A stretch of DNA of 64,000 nucleotides. Source: JBDWFY01 sp039976075. GTDB taxonomy: Bacteria > Pseudomonadota > Alphaproteobacteria > Rhizobiales > Stappiaceae. Made by a program: the position numbers and the translations under genes. Of this stretch, positions 34,070-42,944 are shown piece after piece. The number at the start of each line of letters is the position of its first letter. The stretch's first letter is position 1. Under the pieces are notes generated by a model that was given only the letters and a program-made list of their open reading frames with translations, was not told the origin of the DNA and ran no database searches. The stretch covers positions 315,202-379,201 of the forward strand of contig JBDWFY010000004.1 of NCBI GenBank assembly GCA_039976075.1, written 5' to 3'.

Positions 34070-35869
34070 TCAGATCGGTAGCCACAATCGTCCAAATATC
34101 ACGATCATACCCGCCACGATCAATCCTATTTTTGCCGCCGGATTGCGCGCTGCAATTAGTCCAAATGACAGCAGCGACAACCCCACTCCGATCTGCACAA
34201 AAGCAATAACTGCCGCAAGCGGTTCGTTGCCAAGGGCAATGATCTGAGGATTGGCGATCATGCCAAGGGGAATGACATAGAGCCCGACCCCGAGCGCCAT
34301 CGCTGTCAGCGCCACTTTCAGCCAGTTTTCCCCAACCATGCCTGCTGCAATAAACACCGCTCCGCAGACCGGCGGCGTGATGGTTGAAATCAGCGCAAAC
34401 CAGAACACGAAAAGATGCGCTTGCAGAGGTTCAAGCCCCAGCTGAATGAGCGCCGGGCCTGCCACTGAAACACAAATCACGTATGCTGCGGTTGTCGGCA
34501 CTTCCATTCCAAGCACCAGACAGGCCAGCGCGGTCAGAAACAGCGAGGGCCACAGCAGGCCCCCTGAACCGGACAGGATCAGCGACGTAATTTTCACGCC
34601 AAGTCCGGTTATCGCAAGCACGCCGATGATAATCGAAGCGCACAAGATGATCGACGCGATCATCGACACTTGCCGGGCAGCTGTCAGAAAAGCTGTTTCC
34701 AGCCGCCTCACTGTCCGTGTCCGGTCAAATTTCAGTTCACCGTTCACAAACAATAAGGCCGCGCCGGCAAGAATGGCCATGGATGCTGCATATTGGGGCG
34801 TGAAACCAGCTCCGAACATCGCCCACATGAGAACCGCAAAAGGCACGAGGAAAAACATCGAGGTCACGACAATATCGCGCGCCTGGGGTTGCTCAGCAGC
34901 ATCAACGCCTCGCAAGTCGAAATGGCGTGCATAGGCATTGATGCCGACCCAGACCGCCAGGAAATAGAGGATCGCGGGCAAGAGGGCTGCAGCCATGATG
35001 CTTGTGTAAGGAACCCCGGTCAGCTCGACCATGACAAATGCCCCCGCCCCCATCAGAGGCGGCATGATCTGTCCACCTGAAGACGCCACGGCCTCGACAG
35101 CACCAGCAAGGCGTTTGGGATATCCCAGCCGAGTCATAGCTGGCAGTGTGATGGCCCCGGTCGAGGCGACGTTGGCCGACGCTGATCCTGATATGGAGCC
35201 AAATAATGCAGAGGAGATCACCGACACTTTAGCCGCTCCACCCTTCAGCCTTCCGGCAGCTGCTGTTGCAATGTTCATGAATCCCTGCCCGGCTTCTCCG
35301 GCATTCAAAACAGCGCCGAAAATCACAAAAATTGCGACCACACTGACCGAAACGCCGGTAAGACTGCCCCACAGCCCTCCCTCGGCAATCGTCAACGTGC
35401 CCAGAAAACTTTTCAGGGGTGTTCCAGAATGTCCGAACTCGCCGGGGATATGCTGTCCAAGAAGCCCATAAGCAAGCGAGGCGGCAGCAACGAGCGGCAA
35501 AGGCCAGCCAATTGCCCGGCGGGCCGCTTCCAGCACCGTAACCAGCAGTATGACTGCGATCGCGATCTGAAAGTCATTCTCCAGAAACCCGTACTGATCA
35601 GACAGACGATTGTGATTGTAGGCGACCCACAAGCAACAGGCTGCACCGGTCAGGGCCAGCAACCACCCTGACAAACGGGATATCGTCCCCGCTGCCGTGC
35701 CAAACAGAAAGATCCACGGCAATGCCAATGCCATGTGCAAAGGACGGCTGACCAGGTTGGGTACCAACCCGGAAAAGACCAGAGCGAGATGAAAGATAAC
35801 CAGAACCGCCGCCAGAGTGATCCTGATCGACCGATCGGCGGTCTCAGCTGTCTTTGAGTGAAGCGGCAT
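34070..35869 (-). CDS. TRAP transporter fused permease (TAXI-associated, DctQM fusion)
   Basis: A 599-residue inner-membrane protein, mostly hydrophobic, combining the small four-helix and large twelve-helix TRAP permease subunits in one chain. MPPLMGAGAFVMVELTGVPY and SGSASANVASTGAITLPAMT are typical of the TAXI-type DctM domain. It imports an organic acid or related solute using an ion gradient together with the binding protein encoded just upstream. The order binding protein then fused permease is standard for TAXI systems. A hairpin lies between the two genes. Confidence 0.92.
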   Translation of the reverse strand: MPLHSKTAETADRSIRITLAAVLVIFHLALVFSGLVPNLVSRPLHMALALPWIFLFGTAAGTISRLSGWLLALTGAACCLWVAYNHNRLSDQYGFLENDFQIAIAVILLVTVLEAARRAIGWPLPLVAAASLAYGLLGQHIPGEFGHSGTPLKSFLGTLTIAEGGLWGSLTGVSVSVVAIFVIFGAVLNAGEAGQGFMNIATAAAGRLKGGAAKVSVISSALFGSISGSASANVASTGAITLPAMTRLGYPKRLAGAVEAVASSGGQIMPPLMGAGAFVMVELTGVPYTSIMAAALLPAILYFLAVWVGINAYARHFDLRGVDAAEQPQARDIVVTSMFFLVPFAVLMWAMFGAGFTPQYAASMAILAGAALLFVNGELKFDRTRTVRRLETAFLTAARQVSMIASIILCASIIIGVLAITGLGVKITSLILSGSGGLLWPSLFLTALACLVLGMEVPTTAAYVICVSVAGPALIQLGLEPLQAHLFVFWFALISTITPPVCGAVFIAAGMVGENWLKVALTAMALGVGLYVIPLGMIANPQIIALGNEPLAAVIAFVQIGVGLSLLSFGLIAARNPAAKIGLIVAGMIVIFGRLWLPI

Positions 35870-35907
35870 GAAAACTTTATCTGAGGGACGAATTCATCGG
35901 TTCGGAA

Positions 35908-35935
35908 AGACCCGGACGGCGATCCGTCCGGGTCT
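35908..35935 (-). terminator. intra-operon hairpin between TAXI binding protein and permease genes
   Basis: AGACCCGGACGG and CCGTCCGGGTCT form a perfect 12-base-pair stem with a four-base loop CGAT, and no T tract. It sits between the binding-protein stop and the permease start; such hairpins often terminate part of the transcripts or protect the upstream message, giving an excess of binding protein. Confidence 0.7.
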
Positions 35936-35954
35936 CTGAAAGGTGAAGAGCCGT

Positions 35955-36914
35955 CTATTTCTGCGCGTCGGTCAATTCGAATCCGGCTTCCTCGTAATAG
36001 CGCTGCGCACCCGGATGGATCTTGCCTGTAATATTGGCCATCAAGGGTTTGTCAACGCCATTCCACCAGGGTGCACCTTCGCCCATGCCAGCTTTCTGCT
36101 CCCAGAAAGTCTTGGTCAGGGCGTAGGCGGTATCGTCATCCATCGCCGTAGTCGTGAATGCAGCGACCGGCAGTGACGTCGTGACGATATCCTCGTCCTG
36201 ACCGGTATAGGTTCCTGCTGGTATGACCAGTTTGGCACGCTTTGATTGGGCAATCTGATCGTCGCTCAGCGACAGAACCTTCACGCCGGTGGAGGCAGCC
36301 GCTTCGATCACATTGGGTGCCGGCCAGGAGCCAGCAGTAACAAACCCGTCGATCTGTCCGTTTTTCAGCGCCGGAACGGCATTGGATAACTCAACTTCCG
36401 CCAACTCGACTTTACCTTCCAAACCAAACAGCTTGAGGTATTTTTCACCTTCGCGCGCGCCGAACGACCCTTTGCCAAGCAGGATGGTCTTGCCCTCCAA
36501 ACCGGAAAAGTCCTCAACACCGCTATCCGCTGACACGACAAAATGCATCGTCAGCGACGGAATTGGAAACAAGGCACGGATCTCATCGAATTTCGGATCG
36601 CCCTTGCCTTCGAACATGGCCTTGCCGCCCTGGGCCAGCTTGACCAGCACCGGAGGGGTCGTGAAAACATAGTCCCCGCCACGCGCCCTGGCTTCCATGA
36701 CATTCTGCACGGAACCCTGGCTTTCTTCGACGGTCACGATGATATCCCCGTTGCTCGCCGCTTTCATGGCCTCAGCGATCTGCACACCCATCTGATAGTA
36801 GGACGATGACGATTTTGCCGATTTATAAGTGACCCGTGTTTCTGCCAGCACCTGTGCTGAAAAAGTAACCACCGTCGCCATTGCCAGGCCGAATAAACCC
36901 AAATATTTACGCAC
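35955..36914 (-). CDS. TAXI family TRAP transporter solute-binding protein
   Basis: A 319-residue periplasmic binding protein: signal peptide VRKYLGLFGLAMATVVTFSA, cleaved near LAE-TRVTY, then YKSAKSSSSYYQMGVQIAEA, a TAXI-family start, and ILLGKGSFGAREGEKYL. No ATG is placed well; the GTG chosen has GGAGG five bases upstream, whereas the longer ATG frame adds eleven residues before the signal peptide. It delivers the solute (glutamate or another carboxylate in known cases; unknown here) to the fused permease. Confidence 0.92.
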   Translation of the reverse strand: MRKYLGLFGLAMATVVTFSAQVLAETRVTYKSAKSSSSYYQMGVQIAEAMKAASNGDIIVTVEESQGSVQNVMEARARGGDYVFTTPPVLVKLAQGGKAMFEGKGDPKFDEIRALFPIPSLTMHFVVSADSGVEDFSGLEGKTILLGKGSFGAREGEKYLKLFGLEGKVELAEVELSNAVPALKNGQIDGFVTAGSWPAPNVIEAAASTGVKVLSLSDDQIAQSKRAKLVIPAGTYTGQDEDIVTTSLPVAAFTTTAMDDDTAYALTKTFWEQKAGMGEGAPWWNGVDKPLMANITGKIHPGAQRYYEEAGFELTDAQK

Positions 36915-37355
36915 GTCATCCTCCGGTATTTGTTTTTGGTTGAGCATTCATAACGACAAACCAATTCGGATGCCAATTGGATCTGTAAACCGGCACAGTC
37001 GCTAAAGCTCGTCCATGCGTTTCAACCGTGTCGACTTCGACCACTTGGGAATGTGTCTCAACAGCGACGGGTTCCCCGCCTCGCTATTTTTGACCGCGAT
37101 TTTGCATGGGACAAAAGCCTAAAAGAGGCCCAGTCCAACGTGCAATCAATCATTGGCTGCAGTTGTTGCTGAAAAAAACACCCGCTTTTTCACAGCAATT
37201 TCGTTTCGGTTTGTCACCTATCAGCAGAAACCACCGTCTTTGCGCTTGCGACAATTCGCCTCAGCTGAGAGTATCGAACCCGTGCCGCCTAAAATCCGGC
37301 GGCGAATCAAACCGGCATAGTCACTTATGAGCCGGTAATTTCGGAGGACGAATCT
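36915..37355. other. intergenic region between TAXI and USP genes
   Basis: About 440 bases with no convincing gene; it holds the divergent promoters of the TAXI operon and of the USP-symporter operon. Small inverted repeats are seen: CCAATT/AATTGG (36,961-36,980) and GCCGCC/GGCGGC (37,284-37,303). I could not fit a glycine riboswitch here. Confidence 0.5.
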
Positions 37356-37787
37356 ATGACCGATATATTTGTGGTCGGATTTGATGGAACAGAATCTTCT
37401 CAACGCTCGGTCGAATTTGCTGCAGCTCGCGCCAAACTCGCCGGGGCTCAATTGCACCTGGTCATGGTTCTTGAATGGTCAGCCTACAGCTTCCACACCC
37501 CAGAGGAACTGGCACAACGGCATAAGCGGAGGGAAGAAGAACTCGAACGAGCAGAGGCGGTTGTGCGGCCCGCGGTCGATGCACTTCTGGCGTCCGGTCT
37601 AACGGCGGATTGCGAAGTACGCCATGGCCATGTTGCGGACATGCTGTGCGAAATCGCCAAGGAAAAAGGTGCGGTGCAGATTATTGTCGGGCGGACTGGC
37701 GGATCCGCCTTTACAGCAAGGTTGCTTGGGGGAATGGCGATAACACTGGCGCAGGCGTCGCCTGTGCCAGTGACGATTGTGCCTTAG
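37356..37787 (+). CDS. universal stress protein (UspA family)
   Basis: A 143-residue single Usp domain: FVVGFDGTESSQRSVEFAA at the start and the ATP-binding-type end IIVGRTGGSAFTARLLGG followed by ASPVPVTIVP, i.e. G-2x-G-9x-G(S/T). It is cytoplasmic and probably binds ATP. GGAGG lies seven bases before the ATG. It is 39 bases upstream of the Na+:alanine symporter gene on the same strand; Usp domains often accompany transporters as regulators, so a role in controlling the symporter is possible. Confidence 0.92.
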   Translation: MTDIFVVGFDGTESSQRSVEFAAARAKLAGAQLHLVMVLEWSAYSFHTPEELAQRHKRREEELERAEAVVRPAVDALLASGLTADCEVRHGHVADMLCEIAKEKGAVQIIVGRTGGSAFTARLLGGMAITLAQASPVPVTIVP

Positions 37788-37826
37788 CACGCGGCGGGCA
37801 TTACAAATTCGAGGGGAACAATAAAC

Positions 37827-39329
37827 ATGTTTAAAAAATTAATTATGGCGGGCGCCGGCACTGTGCTGACTGCGGGAGCAGCGCAGGCGCAATCTGACGG
37901 CATAGATCAGGCAATCAGTGATGTGGTGGGGCCGATCGTCAATCCGATCGTGAGCACAATATTCTATTCTGTGCCGGTATTTGGTACCGACTTTCCTTTG
38001 ATCGTTGGGTGGTTGGTCGTTGCTGCGGTGGTCTTTACAGTCTATTTCGGATTTATCCAGTTTAGGGGATTTAGACATTCGATCGAGCTCGTCCGTGGGG
38101 ACTATCTGGACCCCAAGGACGCAGGCGAAGTCACACCTTTTCAGGCGCTGGCAACAGCGCTCTCAGGTACTGTCGGCCTTGGAAACATCGCAGGAGTGGG
38201 TGTTGCTGTTTATCTTGGTGGTCCCGGCGCGACATTCTGGATGATCCTCGCTGGCCTGCTCGGCATGGCATCCAAGTTTACCGAGTGTATTCTTGGTGTT
38301 CGATACCGTAATGAATATGCTGACGGAACGGTATCCGGCGGTCCCATGTATTATCTTTCGAAAGGCCTGTCTGAGGACGGAAAGGCAGCGCTGGGCAAAT
38401 TCCTGGCGATCTTCTTTTCGATCTGTTGTATCGGCGGTGCGCTTGGTGGGGGCAATATGTTCCAGGCCAACCAATCCTTCGCACAAATATCCAGCATCAT
38501 CCCCTTCTTTGAGGGCAAGGGTTGGCTGTTTGGTCTGATCATGGCTGCTATTGTCGGCATCGTCATCATCGGCGGCATTAAATCAATTGCCCGTGTGACC
38601 GAAAAAATCGTTCCGGCAATGGCTGTCCTGTACGTTGGCGCTGCGTTGATCATTATCCTGCTGAACATCGGAGCGATTCCTGCTGCTGTGAGTGCGATCA
38701 TCACCGGGGCATTTGCTCCCGCTGCTGTTGCGGGTGGTGCCATCGGGGCCCTGATCCAGGGCTTCAAACGGGCAGCGTTTTCAAACGAAGCCGGTATTGG
38801 TTCCGCCTCCATCGCTCACTCTGCCGTGCAGACCAAACACCCTGTCACCGAAGGCTATGTTGCGCTTCTTGAACCCTTCATCGATACGGTTGTTATCTGC
38901 ACCATGACTTCGCTGGTGATCATCATTACCGGATCGTGGGTGCCAGACAGCGGCGTTACAGGTATTGCGCTCACGTCCAAAGCGTTTGAGGCCAGCTTCT
39001 CCGGCTTTGGATATGTGCTCGCCATTGCGGCCGTGCTGTTTGCCTTTTCGACCATGATCTCTTGGTCCTATTACGGCTTGAAAGCCTGGACCTACATGTT
39101 CGGTGAGGGCAAAGGCAAGGAACTGGTGTTCAAGGGCATATTCTGCGTCTTCGTGGTTATCGGATCGTCCCTAAGTCTGGGACCTGTCATCGATTTCTCC
39201 GATGCGATGATCTTTGCCATGGGGATCGCCAATATCATCGGGCTATACATGCTGATGCCCAAGGTGAAAGCGCTTCTTGCGGATTACAAAGAGAAGCTTG
39301 CTTCCGGCGAAATCCGGAAAATCAAATAA
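37827..39329 (+). CDS. sodium:alanine/glycine symporter (AGCS family)
   Basis: A 500-residue inner-membrane protein with about ten or eleven helices. LSGTVGLGNIAGVGVAVYLG, GGPGATFWMILAGLLGMASK and RAAFSNEAGIGSASIAHSA are strong AGCS signatures. It takes up alanine or glycine with Na+. Unlike the shorter members, it begins with a short hydrophobic stretch (MFKKLIMAGAGTVLTAGAA) that reads like a signal peptide ahead of the first true helix. GAGGGGAA precedes the ATG. A hairpin follows directly after the stop. Confidence 0.94.
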   Translation: MFKKLIMAGAGTVLTAGAAQAQSDGIDQAISDVVGPIVNPIVSTIFYSVPVFGTDFPLIVGWLVVAAVVFTVYFGFIQFRGFRHSIELVRGDYLDPKDAGEVTPFQALATALSGTVGLGNIAGVGVAVYLGGPGATFWMILAGLLGMASKFTECILGVRYRNEYADGTVSGGPMYYLSKGLSEDGKAALGKFLAIFFSICCIGGALGGGNMFQANQSFAQISSIIPFFEGKGWLFGLIMAAIVGIVIIGGIKSIARVTEKIVPAMAVLYVGAALIIILLNIGAIPAAVSAIITGAFAPAAVAGGAIGALIQGFKRAAFSNEAGIGSASIAHSAVQTKHPVTEGYVALLEPFIDTVVICTMTSLVIIITGSWVPDSGVTGIALTSKAFEASFSGFGYVLAIAAVLFAFSTMISWSYYGLKAWTYMFGEGKGKELVFKGIFCVFVVIGSSLSLGPVIDFSDAMIFAMGIANIIGLYMLMPKVKALLADYKEKLASGEIRKIK

Positions 39330-39338
39330 CAAAACTTC

Positions 39339-39364
39339 CGGATGGCGGCTTTCGCCGTCATCCG
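39339..39364. terminator. terminator between symporter gene and HMGR-cluster operon
   Basis: CGGATGGCGGC and GCCGTCATCCG pair over 11 positions (one G-T) around TTTC. It lies between two convergent genes and overlaps the stop codon of the AMP-dependent ligase gene, so it can serve both directions. Confidence 0.7.
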
Positions 39365-40785
39365 ACTTCCGTTTTTGCAAGCTTGCCAAGTTCGGTATAG
39401 TCGACCTTTGAGCGATGTCGTCGATCAAGCGGGATCGACCTCAACGGCATGATGCGAATGTCATCGATTTCTCTGGCTTTTTTACGCCACCCAGCTGCTT
39501 GCGCTTCTATTCCTTCGACGGCCAACACCGGTGGATCGGTTTTTGGCACCAAGGCAACGTTTGTGACACCCGGCCAGAACCGGGCTGCAGCTTCAAGCTC
39601 AAACGGGTAGAAGGTACCTGCCTTGGCTGTATGACGTCCCCTCAACCACAATTGCCCTTGAGCATCGATGCGACCCGCATCTCCGGTTTTATGCCAGATG
39701 CGCCCGTTGATCGATACCTTGTTTTCACTATCGCCCCGTCCGTCCAGATAGCCCTTGTTGACATGATCACCCGTGACCAGAATTTCCTCTTCAATGATCT
39801 TCAGATCCACTTCAGGAACAGGTTTTCCCGCCAGAAGGCCACTCCCCGTTTTCATGGCTTGCCATTGATCTTCTGAAATCTCTTCAGCATTCAGATGAGC
39901 AATCGGCTCTGCTTCGGTCGAGCCGTATACAGTGATCAATGATGTGGTCGGCAAGGCATTTTTCAGACGCTCCGACAAGTCGGGGAATACCGGTCCTCCC
40001 CCTGTAAAAATTGTATCAAGCTGGGGCCTGATGGGTCCCTCCGCGACCGTTTCACAGATTGAAGGAGGGACCAGAGCCCGTGTGACAGAATGAGTTTCGC
40101 AATGGCGGGCGATGTCCTGCGCGCGCGCCTTGTCATGTCTGCTCAATCGCCAGTTCGGCAGTACGGATGTCACGCCCTGACCAAGGTTGGCGATGACGAA
40201 AACCGGAAACGCAACCAGATCCGTCTCCAGCTTTTGCGATGGCGCGATCAATTGACCAACACACCGGTTTTGCGCCGACAAAAATCCGTGACTGCGGATG
40301 ATGCCCTTGGGTTGTCCCGTCGAGCCGCTGGTGAAGGAGATCAGCGCTGGATGGTCCAGTGAAACGTCGCAAACTGGGTCGATCCGATTGACGCCTTCCC
40401 CCATGTGCAAATGCATCGAAATTCGCCATAAATCCGGAATCAGGAAACGCAGACAACGATAGATCCCGGTTGTGAGACACGCTTTGGGTTTTGCAATCCT
40501 GACAGCATGCCGGACACCGGCCAATCCCATCGCCGGTTCGGGGAAAACAATCGTTGCGCCAATGCGCCACAGGCCGGCAATTGCTGCGTAGAGGTCAAGT
40601 CCGACCGGCATTGCCACCAGAACACGGTCTCCCGCCTGAATACCTGCATTTCGCCAGTAGTTCGCCAACACGCCCGAACGTCGCGCCAGTCCATCAAAAC
40701 TGACCAACCTCCCGGCACCGTCAACAATGGCCGTTCGGTTACCCTCGCGCTGCGCTGTTTCAAGAAAATCCGAAATCAGATTCAT
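39358..40785 (-). CDS. AMP-dependent synthetase/ligase (ANL superfamily)
   Basis: A 475-residue adenylate-forming enzyme. Core motifs in order: ISFTSGSTGQPKGIIRSHG (P-loop), ITVYGSTEAEP, WHKTGDAGRID and LWLRGR, and near the end HRSKVDYTEL with the catalytic lysine. It activates a carboxylic acid as an acyl-adenylate, probably to an acyl-CoA or acyl-carrier form. It is shorter than acyl-CoA synthetases (~550), with a small C-terminal domain. It is the last gene of the seven-gene operon, three bases after the GNAT-like gene, so it may supply an acyl group to the cluster's product. Confidence 0.9.
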   Translation of the reverse strand: MNLISDFLETAQREGNRTAIVDGAGRLVSFDGLARRSGVLANYWRNAGIQAGDRVLVAMPVGLDLYAAIAGLWRIGATIVFPEPAMGLAGVRHAVRIAKPKACLTTGIYRCLRFLIPDLWRISMHLHMGEGVNRIDPVCDVSLDHPALISFTSGSTGQPKGIIRSHGFLSAQNRCVGQLIAPSQKLETDLVAFPVFVIANLGQGVTSVLPNWRLSRHDKARAQDIARHCETHSVTRALVPPSICETVAEGPIRPQLDTIFTGGGPVFPDLSERLKNALPTTSLITVYGSTEAEPIAHLNAEEISEDQWQAMKTGSGLLAGKPVPEVDLKIIEEEILVTGDHVNKGYLDGRGDSENKVSINGRIWHKTGDAGRIDAQGQLWLRGRHTAKAGTFYPFELEAAARFWPGVTNVALVPKTDPPVLAVEGIEAQAAGWRKKAREIDDIRIMPLRSIPLDRRHRSKVDYTELGKLAKTEVG

Positions 40786-40788
40786 GGG

Positions 40789-41634
40789 CTAGAGCCGTCG
40801 ACCCATGAGCGCATATTGCCGGAAAACCATTGCCTGATGCTGCGCACTTCGTTTTCCCGAAACATTGTCGGAGTGTATCAAGGCATGAATCACATCATCA
40901 AAACCCATGTCCAACGCCCGGCGATGAAATGTATCGGCCAATAAATGTCCGACGCCTCTTATCCCGCTGGCGTAGGTTTTAAGAATAACTGTTTTTCGTT
41001 CCGAGCGGTTCAGCGCATCGGGTATGCCAAACAGAAACCCCACGAGCCGACCTTCCCCTGCTGTCCGGGCAAACAGCACATGGCGTGGATCGATCAGCGG
41101 CAACAGCGGACGATAAAGCTCAAGAAACGCATCAAGCTCAATTGCTTTGAAAAAGTGATTATCGGCAAAGGATTGGCCGGAAAGATTAAACAGCTGCCCA
41201 ATCAGGCCTTCAGCGTCCTTGCCGTCCCAGGGTTCAACCACGATATCGGGCATCGACGGAGCGTGTTCGGAAAGCGTATCAGTAAGGGCAGCACGCGATG
41301 AGAAGTACGTCGAGATTGCCTCGAATCCGCAGGAGCGATAGATCTCCAGGTCATACTGGCCGCTAGCCGGTTCCATCAAAAAGGGTGCCGAGCCGTCGCT
41401 TTGGGTTACAACTCTGTAGCTGTGCCACGTATCGCCATCCATCGGACCAAGTACGCCATCAAAACCCTCTTCTTTCAATTGGTCGCAGACTTCTTCTAGA
41501 AGCTCTTGCCCGGCTGCAAAATTTTCGAAGACAGCACGACCAAGGGCAGCGCACGTCATTCCGTCCCAACCGGGCGCGTTACGAAAGACCGTAACCTCTG
41601 ATCCCTCTTTTGAAACGGTTTCCACCTCACTCAT
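40789..41634 (-). CDS. GNAT-like N-acyltransferase (probable)
   Basis: A 281-residue soluble protein. The N-terminal half contains GFDGVLGPMDGDTWHSYRVV and YRSCGFEAISTYFSSR, and the second half RLVGFLFGIPDAL and GIRGVGHLLADTFHRRALDM, where the G-x-G stretch followed by a helix resembles the acetyl-CoA site of GNAT enzymes. I take it as a two-lobed GNAT-like acyltransferase; a related peptidoglycan-type FemX fold is possible. Its start overlaps the phytol-kinase-like stop by four bases. Acyl transfer onto an amino group would fit with the neighbouring aminocarboxypropyl transferase and acyl ligase, which is inference. Confidence 0.65.
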   Translation of the reverse strand: MSEVETVSKEGSEVTVFRNAPGWDGMTCAALGRAVFENFAAGQELLEEVCDQLKEEGFDGVLGPMDGDTWHSYRVVTQSDGSAPFLMEPASGQYDLEIYRSCGFEAISTYFSSRAALTDTLSEHAPSMPDIVVEPWDGKDAEGLIGQLFNLSGQSFADNHFFKAIELDAFLELYRPLLPLIDPRHVLFARTAGEGRLVGFLFGIPDALNRSERKTVILKTYASGIRGVGHLLADTFHRRALDMGFDDVIHALIHSDNVSGKRSAQHQAMVFRQYALMGRRL

Positions 41635-42944
41635 AATCCGGCCGCTCCTTTTACGTAGGCTGCAAGGGGTACAATCAGTGCCAAAACAAACACCTTGGGA
41701 CTTCTCATCTTCGAAAACGCCTCAGGCTTCACCAGCACGACCAAAACAGGGACAGTCAGCGCTACGGCAACAACGACCCAATCCGGCACAATCGATGGTC
41801 CAAACCGGCCGTTGATATCTCCGATTTTTAGAAGAACCACACCAAGAACAGGAATACCGACCAGAAGCAAGGGGCGCCATGGCGTCAACATGGCCAGGCC
41901 AAAATAGATCAACGCAGCCGCGGCAAAAGTCAGATTGAACAGATTGATCCCCGACTGTCCCAGAAACTCACCGGCCAGCAACCACATCATTCCCACACCC
42001 GCAGACAGTGCGAGAAAATTCAGATCGGCCTGGCTGTCCTTAGCTGGCCGTTGGCTTCGGGCACAAATCTGAGCACCGATAGCCAGTATGGGCATGAGCA
42101 TATTTTGCGGTGCGACCATCGAGAATATCAGGAACAACAGGACGGTATATGCGCGGGCACTATGGGCGGAGAGATTGAGATACGGTGCAAAGAGCAGCAT
42201 GACTGTCAACGCAGCCAGAAACACAACGGCAACAACGGCAAGATCAATCGGCGCCATCTCAAGATGTGTCGCCAAAAGAAGGTGCGCACCGATGGGAACA
42301 AACAGATTGTCGAGCCCCGCCCATGAGTCCGCTTCCACCAGCGCGCAAAAGGCGGCGATCAGAAGCGATAGCAGGATGACATTCACACGGGGGGCATCCG
42401 TCATCAGCAGCAACGTGATCATGGCGCAGAGCCATGTGACCACGAAGAAAGCGACGACACCTTCCAGGCTCTTTGATCCATCCGCCACGGCGAAGCGTTT
42501 ACGTCCGTAGCTGGTACCTATCAGGGCAGAGGCCGTATCTGAAAGGGTTATGACCAGAACAGGAAGCACGAACAGAACCGGGGCTCCCTCCGCGCGATAA
42601 AAAATATAGGCAATCGCCACGGCCAGATATATCTCGCCGTAGGAGCGTCGTTTGACGTCATGCAAAACAGATCCAAGACCATCCGTCGCAGTCTGTCTGT
42701 TCCGCAACACCATCATGATGCCCGCAGCAAGTGCTGTCAGGATGAAAACGGGTAGAGCACTTGAAAAAACCAAAGGAAATGTAAGCGCGGCAGATCCTGT
42801 CGCCACATGGACCAGCTTGCGCCTCGCTTCGGCCGTCAGCTCCCATCTTTTCCCGGCAATGTGGACCGCAACCATCAGTGCCAGAATGCCGGCAATCAGC
42901 AATATAATGGCAAGAACATCCGGCAGCGTTACCGTCATAATCAC
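41631..42944 (-). CDS. phytol/dolichol kinase-like CTP-dependent membrane protein
   Basis: A 437-residue polytopic membrane protein. The N-terminal ~220 residues match the CTP-dependent polyprenol/phytol kinase and CDP-diacylglycerol synthase group: RRKLVHVATGSAALTFPLVF, ITLSDTASALIGTSYGRKRF and KSLEGVVAFF, the nucleotide-binding loop. The C-terminal half adds about seven more membrane helices without a named domain. It probably phosphorylates a long-chain isoprenoid alcohol or activates a phospholipid. It overlaps both neighbours by four bases. A second ATG two codons inside is possible. Confidence 0.78.
   Translation of the reverse strand: MIMTVTLPDVLAIILLIAGILALMVAVHIAGKRWELTAEARRKLVHVATGSAALTFPLVFSSALPVFILTALAAGIMMVLRNRQTATDGLGSVLHDVKRRSYGEIYLAVAIAYIFYRAEGAPVLFVLPVLVITLSDTASALIGTSYGRKRFAVADGSKSLEGVVAFFVVTWLCAMITLLLMTDAPRVNVILLSLLIAAFCALVEADSWAGLDNLFVPIGAHLLLATHLEMAPIDLAVVAVVFLAALTVMLLFAPYLNLSAHSARAYTVLLFLIFSMVAPQNMLMPILAIGAQICARSQRPAKDSQADLNFLALSAGVGMMWLLAGEFLGQSGINLFNLTFAAAALIYFGLAMLTPWRPLLLVGIPVLGVVLLKIGDINGRFGPSIVPDWVVVAVALTVPVLVVLVKPEAFSKMRSPKVFVLALIVPLAAYVKGAAGL

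Noticed and set aside
36915..37355. A glycine riboswitch ahead of the alanine/glycine symporter operon
   Set aside because: Only short inverted repeats were found; the conserved riboswitch core could not be recognised.
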